This document shows positions 1 to 9,554 of a stretch of DNA of 25,152 nucleotides, in pieces. Origin of the DNA: Polyrhizophydium stewartii (lineage: Eukaryota; Chytridiomycota; Chytridiomycetes; Rhizophydiales); assembly GCA_027604665.1 (NCBI GenBank), contig JADGIZ010000113.1, forward strand, positions 1 to 25,152, read 5' to 3'. The notes beneath the pieces were generated by a model that was not told where the DNA came from, searched no databases, and saw nothing but the letters and a program-made list of their open reading frames with translations. The position numbers were made by a program, and so were the translations under genes. The stretch's first letter is position 1. Every line of letters starts with the position of its first letter.

Positions 1-75
1 TTTTTTTTCCACTCAGATGCCGGCATCCTCGATTTCGCGCGGTCTCGGGGGGTGTGAGAGGTGTATAATTGTCCG

Positions 76-90
76 GTGTGTGTGTGTGTG
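76..90. repeat. (GT)n dinucleotide run
   Basis: A run of about seven GT units lies in the presumed upstream region of the TMEM256-like gene. It is a simple microsatellite with no visible function. The rest of 1-239 shows a T run at the left edge and no recognisable coding exon. Confidence 0.8.
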
Positions 91-239
91 ATCGGGTCGG
101 GCGGGCATCCATCAGCCCGAGTCCGCTGCTTTCAGTGCTTGCCCTCATCCTGCGCAACCGCAGCCGCAAGACTCCTGTCACCCTCGGGTACCACCGTCCT
201 CATCCTCATCATCAGCCCCCGAGCCCCTCTCGCTTGACC

Positions 240-908
240 ATGTCCGCCTCGATGTTCTGGAAGCTCGGCGCCGGCCTCGGCGCCTCGGGTGTCGTCCTGA
301 GTGCCTTTGGCGCACACGGCCTCCGGGTGCGCTTGTGCTGGGCTGTGCAGCGCAGCCAGGGTTCAAAGTGTCGCTGACGGGCCTTCTCCGATGCTTTCGA
401 TGTCGCCCACCTCCCCCTCGCTTCCGAACCCGCGTCTTGCATTGGGTCCCCTGCTTCCGAAATCACCGATGCTTTCCGATTCCGCATCTTCCGATTCCGA
501 CGTTTGCTTCGCCACTTCCGTCTCCCGACTGCGCCTTGACCTCCACCCCACAACCACTCAACTCAACAACGCAAACACAATCGCACAAACACACTCGCAC
601 AGCCGATGCTCAAAGGCCAAGCAGATACCCAGAGCAAGCAGGTCAGGTGGTCCACCGCGGCCTACTACCAGCTCGTCCACGCCGCGGCGCTCCTCGCCCT
701 GTCGGCGCGGATGCAGGCCGGCGCGCTCGTCGCCCCACGCGCAGCGCTCGCCGGATGGCTGTTTGTGGCCGGCATCGCAGGCTTCTCGGGCACCATCTAC
801 ATCAACGTCTTCAACAAGAACCGCCTCATCACGCGCATCATCCACATCATCACGCCGCAAGGCGGCATGTGTCTGATCGCCGGCTGGCTGCTGCTGGCGT
901 TCTCCTGA
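240..908 (+). CDS. TMEM256: TMEM256/DUF423 family small membrane protein
   Basis: Small hydrophobic integral membrane protein of the DUF423/TMEM256 family, whose molecular function is unknown. Two exons are read: 240-326 and 603-908, giving 130 residues, close to the bacterial members (about 130). Exon 1 carries the family's N-terminal hydrophobic segment ending in the signature GAFGAHGL-like motif (here SAFGAHGLR). Exon 2 carries the second signature (AAYYQLVHAAALLAL, residues 48-62) followed by two more membrane segments at about 77-96 and 117-130. The intron begins GTGCGC, ends at ACAG, is phase 0 and is 276 bases, long for this locus. The start is the ATG that gives the usual short N-terminus. 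The gene converges on the golgin gene. Family assignment is by recognised motifs; localisation in the cell is not shown by the sequence. Confidence 0.88.
422..521 (+). repeat. Cluster of TTCCG motifs in the TMEM256 intron
   Basis: Seven TTCCG pentamers (followed by A, C or T) occur within 100 bases of the single intron, at about 422, 455, 474, 480, 489, 495 and 516. The surrounding DNA is pyrimidine-rich. The cluster could be a degenerate short tandem repeat, an intronic splicing or transcription element, or chance in C/T-rich sequence. Confidence 0.6.
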
Positions 909-1375
909 CGCCTTCCTCGTCCGGCCCCCCGCCGAACCATTCAACTAACCAACCACCGAGGCTGGTGCACTGCGCAGCCTGTTTCTTGGCCATTTGTTTC
1001 TCTCATCCAACACTAATGAAAACCTCATCCGTATCCACTCTCTCGGGAGTGTCGGTGTGCGTGCGGCGAGGTGGTTGCGACGCAAAGGTGCTCGGATGAA
1101 GGTACAAGCGTGGCTGGGTAGCTTCATTGTAAGGCCCGGTCGGCGGAGCAAAACGGATCAAGTGGCACGGTGGGAGCGGCGACAGACAGATGAGAGAGCG
1201 CGAGCGGGACAGTGTCAAGAGCGAGCTTTCAGGCAAGGAAGAAAGAAAAAGAGAGTCTGAGGGAGAAAGGAAGGAGAATGAAGGAAGATGCAAGACACAG
1301 AGGAAGAGTGAGTGAATTTTTGGGGGGAGACGGGGGAAAGAGAGCAAGACCGGCGTGAGGGTGTTTGACGTCGGA
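909..1375. other. Convergent intergenic region with a purine-rich tract
   Basis: This gap separates the stop codons of the TMEM256-like gene and the golgin gene and must hold both 3' UTRs. No exon and no canonical AATAAA is visible on either strand. From about 1176 to 1350 the + strand is strongly purine-rich (long GA runs), so a golgin mRNA reading through it would have a CU-rich 3' end. Confidence 0.7.
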
Positions 1376-4300
1376 TCAGATCATGCGCTGCACGCGCTTG
1401 AGCTCCTCGGGCGTAAACTTGAGCAACATGCTGATCACGCCAAGGAGCTGCGCGCGCTTGTCCTTGGACTCGAGGAACTTGAGCACGACATGCTTGAGGT
1501 ACTCGGGGTTGGGGTCCGGCAGGTCAAGCGACTCGCGACGAGACATGCCCGACCCAGGCACTGCGCCAGTGACCGAGATGCCCGTTGCGCTCGAGCCAGA
1601 ACCCGTGCGCGCGAGCGGCAGCGGCCCACCGATCGAGCCGGCAGATGCACCGGCATGCCGCGCGCCGCCGAGGACGGGCGTGCCCGCGGGCGACGCCGCC
1701 AGGCTCGCACCGGATCCGTTGCCGAGCAGGGCGTGCGGCGCATGTGGCAGTTGCGCCGGATGCAGCGGCATGATGTGCGGTGCCGAGCCCGATGCTGACC
1801 CGCCCGCCAGCGGCGTCACCGACGACCGTCGTGCCGTCGGCGACAGCGGCATCGCCGAAGCCGCCGCAGCCGCCTGGTCCAGCTCCACCAGCGACTGGCG
1901 CGGCGACGAGTCGCTGCTGCCGCCAGGGCCGACGGATCCGCGCGTCAGCTTGCGCACCTCGTCCTTGAGCGCCTTGTTGAGGTTCTTGAGCTGCGTCTCA
2001 CGCATGCGCCAAGCGGCGGCCTCGCCCTCGCGCTCCTGGGCAAGCTTGTCGCGGGCCGCAACCGCCTCGTCCAGATCGCGCCGCAGCTGGTCCAGCCGCA
2101 GGTGCATCTGCGAGGCGGCATCTGCCGTCTCCAGCTCGCGGCGCTCCACGTCGCGCAGCGCGTCGCGGATCGCCGCAGTGCCAGAGAGCTCGCGCTCGAG
2201 CTCGGCCGCGCGTCGCTCGGCCGCCTCGACAGCGGCCGTCAGGGCCTGCTTGACCGCAGCCATCTCGGCCTCAACGCGGCGCAGCTCCTTGACGCGCTCG
2301 GCCGCGTCGCGCTGGTGCATGTGCGCGTCGCGCAGCGCAAGCGTAACCTCGTCTTGCGCTTTGACCGCCTGCTGCGACGCGTCAAACACCTTGGCCTCGA
2401 GCTCCGAGATGCGCAGCTTCATCTGGTCGCTCTCGATGCTCTTGGTCTGGAACAGCCGCTTGGACGTCTCGAGCTCCTGCTCCAGCGTCTCGATGCGCGC
2501 CTCGTAGTCCTGCGACTGCTGCGTCCACTCGCGCAGGTTCTGGTCAAGCTGCGTCATGGACGACCGCGCCGACTCCATCTCGGCGTGCACGGCCCGCACG
2601 CGCTCGTCGGCGCGCAGCGCGTCGTCCCGCGCACGAGCCTCGCCCTCGCGCGCCTCGGCAAGCTGGCGCTCAAGCTGCGCGCGCTCGAGCGCGTGCCGCT
2701 GCCGCGCCTGCTCGACCTCGCCGAGTTGGTCCGCGTGCTGCCGGATGCGCGTCTGCAGCTCCTCGATCTGCCGCACGAGCTCGCCGGCGCGCGCGTCCTT
2801 GGCCTCGAGATCGCGCTCGCGTTGCGCCTGCGCCTCGCCAATCTGCGCAACGGCCCGCTGCACATCCTCGGCCCGCGCCTTGAGCTCGCTCTCGAGCTTG
2901 AGGATCCGCGACTTGGAGTTGCGCAGCATCTGCACAAGCTTGGAGTTCTTGTCCTCCTGCTCGGCCGCCAGCGTACGGGCCTGCACCTGCTGTGCTTCGA
3001 GCTCGGCAATGTCAGCAGAGCGGTCCGCGAGGCTCGCCTGCGCCTGCTTGAGCTGCCCCTCCAGCGAGGCGAGGCGCGCCGCCGTCTCGGCGCTGTCCGC
3101 GGCGGCATCGTTGGCCGAGGCGAGTTGCCTGGTCAGCTCCTCGACCTTGGCCTCCGCTGCCGTGGCCTCGTGCTTGGCCGCCGCAAGCTGCGTCGCGAGT
3201 GTTGCGGCCTCGTCGCGCGCGGCAGCAAGCGCGTGCTCAAGCTCGATAGTCCTCTCGGCCGTAACGCCGCCAGCAGCGGAGATCTGCGCCTCGAGCTCGG
3301 CCAGCCGACCCGCCGAAGCAGTCAGCTCCGCCGTCTTGGCCTCCAAGTCTGCGCGCAACGCTTCGGCCGCACGGGCATCGGCCTCGGCGGCAGCAATCCG
3401 CCCCACGAGGCGTCCGTTCTCGTCACGCAGCGCGCCGATCTGGCAATCGAGGTCCTCGGCGTGTGCGAGGGCCGAGCTGGCCGCAGCCGCCTCGCGTGAC
3501 TCGATCTCGGCAGCGCGGGCCTCGGCAGCCGCGCGAGCCGAAGCAGCTGTCTCGGCCTCGCGACGCAACGCAAGCACCTGGTCTTCCAACGCAGCCTTGC
3601 TCTGGCGCAGCTGCGACCGCTGCGACTCAGCCTCGTTCAGCAACGTCTTGGTTTCGGCGGCCGCCTCGATGGCAGCTGCAAGCTCCGCGGCCGTCTCGTC
3701 GAGCTTGGACTGCGTCTCGGTCTGCTGGCGCAGCGCCTCGCGTGCCTTGTCATTGAGCCCGTCCACGAGCTTCTGCAGCTGCGTGCGCTTGGCATCGCCG
3801 TCGGCAATCTCCTGCTGGATGTTCTCGAGCTGCTTCTTGAGCGCATCCGACGCAGCATTGGCCGTCTGCAGCTGACCCTTGAGATTCTCGATCTCCTTGG
3901 CCGAGTCGCCAAGCTTCTTGTCGCGCGCGGCGAGGGTCGACGAGAGAGACTGAGCATTGGCCATCGCGGCTTGCAGCTCGGCTTCGGCCGCGGTCTTTGC
4001 CTGCTGCGCTGCGACAAGTGCAGCCTCGCGCTCGGCAAGCTCTGTGCGAGCCGCTTCGCTGCGAGCCGCGGCGTCGGCAGCCTTGGCGCGCTCGTCGGCG
4101 AGTGCTGCCTCGAGCTCAACAAGGCGGGTTGCATCGGAGCCTTGTGCACCATCGAGCTGCTTCTTGAGGGCGTCGATCTGCGATCCGAGGCTCTCGACGC
4201 GCGCCGTGCGGTCCCGGAGTTGCTGCTCAAGATCTGCGATCGCAGCCTTGTGCGTGCGCTCTGCTTGCTCGAGCTCGGCACGAGCCTTTGTTGTGGCGGC

Positions 4301-7300
4301 AGCATGCTCTTCCGCCTGCGCCTCGAGCGCCGCAACGCGCTCGTCGGACGATGCCTGGAGCGCGGTCAGATCCGCGGCCAGAGTCTCGGCACGCTCGAGC
4401 GCGTCCTTGAGCGAGCTCGACTTTTGAGACGCCTCAATCTCCAGCGACTCGAGCCTGCGTGCCGCCGACTTGGACGATGCGTCTGCACGCTCGAGATCGA
4501 GACGCAGCTGGGTGGCTTCGGCCGTCTTGGCCGACACCTCTGCCTCAAGCTCCGTCACGCGCAGAGAAAGCTGCCGCCGTGTGTCTTCGAGCTGCTTGAC
4601 GGCTCTCTCGCGCGCTGCTTCGAGCTGCTCGGCGCGAGACGACTTTTCTCTGAGCGCGGCGTCGGCCGTGTCGAGCTGAGCACGGAGCTGCGCCAGATCC
4701 CCCTGGGCGCTTTGCTGCGCAGTTCGTAGTTCGCTCTCGAGAGTCACGAGCTGTGTCTCCAGTGCATGAACACGCGCCACCTTGGAAGCAACGTCGGACG
4801 CCGAAGCGTTCATCTTGGTCTGGAGCTCTGCGATGCGCTTCTCCAGAGCCTCCTTGGCCCGCTCGGCGGCGGAGATCTCGGCCGTGAGTTGAGCCGCCCT
4901 GGCATCCGACTGCGCCTGCGTCTTGGACGCGCGCTCGACCTGCGCCTTCAGCTCGGCAATCTGAGTGTCGGCGCTCTTGCGCACCTCGGTCTGGGCCGCA
5001 GATGCCGTCTGCAGCTCTGTCCTGAGCAGCTCGACCTCGCTGCTGCGAGCCGTGAGCTGCTTGCTGGCCGACTGCGCATCGGCAGTGAGGCGCTCAATGT
5101 CGCGCTGCAACGCTGCGTTCTGGCTGCGCAGCTCGTCCACGACCTTGGTATCCACAAGAGGCACATTGTGCATGGCATCCTCCTGGTCGCGCGCGGCCGC
5201 AAGCTCGGCCTCGATCTGCTTCATCTGCTCGTCGCGTTCCTTGAGCTGCTGCTCGAGTGCCGCGCGTTCAGATTCGGACTGCGTGAGCTTCTGTTGGATG
5301 GTGCGCAGGCGCGCCTCGAGTCCGGCATTGCGCTCGCGGTTCTCCTGGCGGATCTGCTCGGCAGAGTGCGGGTTGGCGCCGGGCTTGGTCAGCTCTCGGA
5401 CCTGCGCGCGCAGCTTTTCGGATTCGTCCGTAAGGCTGGCCATCTCGTCGACCATGGTCTTGAGCTGGCTGCGCAACTCGCCAATCGTCCTCTCGAGTCC
5501 CTGCTGGGTCTCCTCGAGTTCGCTGACGCGGTCGATCGAGCGGTCATTGTCCTCGCGCAGAGTCGAGACGAGCACCTTGAGCGCCAGATGCGAGTTGGCC
5601 TCGCGCTCAAAGTTGACCTTCCACGTGTGGTTCTGGTTCTCAAGATCGGCGATTCGCGCACGCAGCTGTGCCTCGGCGCTGGCGGCCGTCGGAGATGGAG
5701 GCACCGGCTCCTGGAGCGACGCGAGGTTGTCCGACGACGCCGACGGGGTCATGGCGTCCGCGATGGCGAGCATGGGAGGACGCTCGTCGAGCGAGAGTCG
5801 CAGCGGAGCCGCCGGCGTGTTGCCGCTCTCGAGGACCTTGATGTGCTCGATGGCGCGGTTGCGCTGCTCGGTCACTCTCTTGAGCACTGTCGCCATCTCG
5901 CGCAGCTTGAGCTTGAGCGTGAGCGAGTCCGCGGGCAAACCTGCCGCGGCTGCCGGCGCGCCGTTCTGGGCACTCGGTGTGGACGCTCCAGTGGCGTCGC
6001 GGGCCGGTGTGCCAGCAACGCTGCCAGTGTCGGTCGGCGTCGCTGCGCCTTCCATCTTGTGCAGGCGGTGCTTGAGGCGGTTGATTTCCTCCTCGCGCTC
6101 CATCAGGCGCTTCTGCATCGAGCCGTACATGTCTGCGTGCGTGCGCGACTCGTCGTCATGGCTCTGCTTGAGCTGCTGCAGCTGCAGCACGAGCTTGTTG
6201 ACGTCCGCAGCGGCCGACTGGTTCGCGGCCGCGGAGCGCAGGTACGTCTCGAGCGCGGCGAAGTCGGCAGGCTGCGCGAGCGACTGCACGGGCGTCGTCG
6301 CCTGCAGCAGCGCATCGATCTGCTGCTGCCGGGTCTTGAGCATCTTGTAGGCCTTGGCCAGGTCTGCGCAGCAGGCGACGGGGCGTGTGAGCAGGCCGTC
6401 GGGTCGCATCTCGCGAGCGAGTGCACGTGGGAGGGGTTGCGGCGCTGGCGGACGCACCTGTGAAGCGGGACTCGAACTTCTTGAGGCGGGCAAGCTTCTC
6501 GGCGACCTCGGTGGGCGAGTGCCCGAGGATCTGCTGGCACTGCGCCGCAAAGGCCGGGTCGGCGGCGGCAGGCGAGGCGGCGGCTGTGCCGCCCGGAAGC
6601 GACGACGAGGCTGCTGCCGCCGCGGCGGACTGTGGCTGCGCCGACTGCGACGAGGATGCGGCCGACGCGGCCGACGACGACCGTGCGAGGGCGAGCTGCG
6701 CCAGCGACTGCGGGGGCCGCTCGGGCGACGACCGCAGCGACGAGGCCGCGGACAGCGCCGGCGGCAGCCCGCTCGCGGCCACGGGTGGGATGTCGCCCGA
6801 GAGCAGATCGACCTTGGCCGCGGCTGGTGACGCGGCGCCGGCGGGAGGACCCAGGAGGGCGCTCACGGACGAAGACGACAGCATGGCTGTGGGCGTGGCG
6901 AGCGACAGCAGCGCGGGGCTGCCCGAGTTGGCGGGCATGTCGGAGAGGTCGAAGCTTGTGCGGGGCATCGAGAGGGCGTCGTCGGCAGATGCGGCGAACA
7001 GGTCGTCCGCGGCGGCGGATGCGGCGATGGCTGGGGCGGCGGCCGGCGAGCGGGCGCCAAAGAGCGGCACCGAGGCTGGGTCGGTGCCGTGCGGGCCGCC
7101 GGCAGCGCCCGAGGCGGCCGAGGCGGACGACGACGAGGCCCAGTGCGCGAGCGGCGCTGCTGAAACCTCGGCGCGGGCGGCCGCTGCGGCAAGGGCCGAC
7201 GCCGACGCCGACATGAGCGCCGACATGGACGCCGCGAGCGACGACGGCGCGGGCGGCGACGACGCGGTGAGCGCGGGTGCGGCCGCGGCCGCGGGCTGCT

Positions 7301-7547
7301 GGGCGTGTGCGGGTTGCGTCTGGGCGGCCGCCAGGCTGCTCTGCAGCGTGCCGACAGCGTCCCGCGACGCCGCAATCGCCTTGCCCAGGCGGGCCTGCAG
7401 GCCGCCAAACAGGCTGCTGCCCGTACTGGCGCCGCCGCCGCCGCCGCTGCTTCCGGCCGCGCCGGGGCCAGGGCTGCCGCCGGGGCTGCCGCCGGGGCTG
7501 CCCGCGGCGCCAAGTGCGCCGTTGTCGCCGATGGAGCGGCGCGACAT
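1376..7547 (-). CDS. GRIP-domain golgin (trans-Golgi coiled-coil tether)
   Basis: Very long coiled-coil protein with a C-terminal GRIP domain, the hallmark of trans-Golgi golgins (yeast Imh1, animal golgin-97/245). In those proteins GRIP binds Arl1-GTP and the rod captures vesicles. Two exons are read on the minus strand: 7547-6458 and 6363-1376, with a phase-1 GTGCGT/CGCAG intron, giving 2025 residues. Residues 1-360 are Ala/Ser/Gly/Pro-rich, presumably disordered, with one amphipathic stretch (SSLFGGLQARLGKAI) resembling golgin N-termini. About 365-1830 is nearly continuous Glu/Ala/Gln/Arg heptad coiled coil. Then comes a Ser/Gly/Pro linker. The last 42 residues are GRIP, with the family's key Tyr (Y1985) in EYLKHVVLKF and the conserved LLKFTPEEL block. 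The 4988-base second exon has no intron, unlike most neighbours. Whether it is the strict Imh1 orthologue is not settled. Confidence 0.93.
7471..7500 (-). repeat. 12-bp tandem repeat coding Gly/Ser/Pro
   Basis: Two and a half copies of a 12-base unit (GGGCTGCCGCCG on the + strand) lie in the golgin's first exon and encode a repeated GGSP-type segment near the N-terminus. It is likely a slippage-prone linker. Confidence 0.8.
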
Positions 7548-7585
7548 GCGGGAAAGCGCAAACCGAACTTGGCGCCGAACTGGCG
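7548..7585. promoter_or_regulatory. 38-bp divergent start region with an imperfect direct repeat
   Basis: The golgin ATG (7547, minus) and DRC10 ATG (7586, plus) are separated by 38 bases. More than half of that is an imperfect tandem repeat: CCGAACTTGGCG at 7563-7574, then CCGAACTGGCG at 7575-7585, ending at the DRC10 start codon. The join creates a palindromic GGCGCC. No TATA box or X-box (RFX) motif is visible. A promoter or operator role is inferred from position only. Confidence 0.5.
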
Positions 7586-9479
7586 ATGGCGGCAATCCCA
7601 GATGCGTCGCTGTTTGGCAAGGACAGCGTGCTGCCGCCCATCGGCCGCACGGGCTCGCACAACAACCTCGTTGCCGCCGACCTCGCGGGCGGCGGCGGCG
7701 GCGGCGGCGGCGCCGCCACGCAGCCCGCGGGCGGCGCAGGCCTCCTCGGCGAAGACACATCGTACTCGAGCAAGCTCACCAACGTCGAGGCGCAGCGCAT
7801 CATGGCCGTGCTGCAAGAGCTGCAGCGCAAGGTCTACCTCATAGGCCTGCTGCCGGACGTCATGGACCGCCGTGTGTCGACCGTTTTTGGTGGCGAGACT
7901 TTCAACATTATCAAGGTGGGCGAGCGACGGTTCCGTGGCCGCCTTGTTGCCGCCACCAGAGCGGGGCCACCTTGCGCTGCTTGCTGACGATCGGCGACAA
8001 GCGCAGGACTATCGACTTCTGGAGCAGAGATACAAGTCGTTGATCGACACGCACGACCGCTCCGAGGCGCATCTGGTGGGCTTGCGTGCCGCTCCTCCGC
8101 TGGCATGCCTCGAGGCTGACAGCCTCCCGCCCCCGGCCAGGCCGAGATCCGCGAAGCCGCCAAGACAATCCGCACGTCGACACGCTCGCTCACGCGGCAC
8201 TTTATCCAAAACTCTGGCGCTCTGGCGAAGCTGCGATATCTCAAGTCGACAAAGAGCCCCGTCGTCGCGCAGTTCGAGCATCTGCTGCAAGAAATCAAGA
8301 TGCTCGTCTACGGCCGCCTCAAGACCACAGTCGAGGAGGAAAAGGCGAAACAAGACCAGCTAGCGATCATCATTGCAAAGGAGCAAAAGGTGCGCCAGCT
8401 GTGCGCCCTGGATTACGCTCCTGCACGCCCCCGTGCTGATCAGCGCCATCACGCCCGTAGACAAGCAATGAGGTCAAGGCGCTCAAGGAAGAACTGGAGA
8501 AGGCCAAGAAGGAGCGCATGGGCGAAATCAACAAGCGGAACGAGGTCATTCGCCGACTCAAGGGTGAGCGCAACCGCCGGTCCATATCGCGGACCGCAAC
8601 GTCACATCATCTGCTCTTTTTACAGTTGCTGACCCCTCCCCCCCACACACACACGACCGCAGACGAGTTGCGAGAGATAAAGCACCAGGCCGAAGAGGCA
8701 ACAAAGAAACTCGAGTCGCGATCAAAGCAAAAGGAAGAGGCCGATCTGCAGAACTTTCACGAAAAGGTCCGATGATGATGCAGAGCGGACGGTATGGTTG
8801 AATCCCGCTGACTCGGGCGTGCAGGAGGACATTCTGCACAAAGACATAATCTCGCTGGAGAAGCAGCTTGAGACCGACACAGCCAACAACCGCGAGGAGG
8901 AGGCTCTGTTGCGCAAGAAGAAGTTCAAGATCGAGTCCGAGGTCGAGAACTGGATCCACAAATACGACCAAGACATGGAAGAGAAGCAGGCCGAAATCGA
9001 CGATATCACTGTGGGTGGATTGACTCCGCGGCCTGCCTGAAAGTGCACACGCGGCAAGCGGCTAACGCTCAGTCGGCTGAAATCGTCCAGGCAATCTTCA
9101 TGGAAGAGAAGGCTCACTTGGATGAGCTGCAGGCGAGGTACGCAGATCTCCAGAAGGAATATGAGAAGATCATCGAGGACAAGCGCATTGCCGAGGAGCA
9201 GAAGAAGGTGCGCGCCGCCGTTCCGAGTACATGCGATGGCTGGCTGACCGCCCAGATGCGCTTGCAGGAGAAGGAGCGTGAGCTGCAGCGCGCGACCGAG
9301 GCCGCAGTCAAGATCCAAGCCGTGTTCCGAGGCTTCCTTGTTCGCCGCGACATCGCACGCAAGAAGGTTGGTGCTGGCGGTGCGCCTCGATGTCTGTGAG
9401 GTGCATTGACCCACAGCCGTCGGAGCAGAACGAGAAGCCAGGTAAGAAGGACAAGGGAAAGGGAAAGGCGAAGAAATGA
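7586..9479 (+). CDS. DRC10: Dynein regulatory complex subunit 10 (IQ motif protein, IQCD family)
   Basis: Axonemal protein of the nexin-dynein regulatory complex, which links doublet microtubules and controls flagellar bending. Nine exons are read: 7586-7915, 8007-8075, 8141-8389, 8461-8563, 8663-8766, 8825-9010, 9091-9207, 9256-9366, 9417-9479. They give 443 residues, about the size of the animal protein. An N-terminal Gly-rich linker (eight Gly at 35-42) precedes the family block LTNVEAQRIMAVLQELQRKV (64-83). Long coiled coils follow, including the highly conserved RKKKFKIESEVENWIHKYD region (about 315-335). An IQ calmodulin/light-chain-binding motif (IQAVFRGFLVRR, 406-417) and the usual Lys/Gly-rich C-terminus (KKDKGKGKAKK) complete it. 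The exon 7 start could also be 18 bases upstream (9073). DRC9 (IQCG) is related, but the central block fits DRC10 better. This gene implies a motile flagellated stage. Confidence 0.93.
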
Positions 9480-9554
9480 ACTGCAGCGGGGTGTCCGAGC
9501 TTCGGAGCGTCACCTCTTTGCCGAGCGAGACGGCCGGCGCTGCTTTGCCAAAAT
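9480..9554 (+). other. 75-bp tandem intergenic gap (DRC10 stop to TMF start)
   Basis: Only 75 bases separate the DRC10 TGA from the next ATG on the same strand. No AATAAA or TATA box is visible. Either mRNA ends and starts overlap coding sequence or the two genes share a transcript. Confidence 0.75.

Noticed and set aside
2102..6463. Long open frames on the + strand opposite the golgin (465, 439, 461 and 565 codons)
   Set aside because: They are shadows of a GC-rich coiled-coil gene with few stop-generating codons. Their compositions (Leu/Arg- or Ser/Ala-rich) match no family, and the minus-strand frame has a GRIP domain and clear coiled coil.
9441..9446. Good donor-like GGTAAGAAG in the last DRC10 exon
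   Set aside because: Splicing there would remove the conserved Lys/Gly-rich C-terminus and no suitable acceptor follows before the stop.
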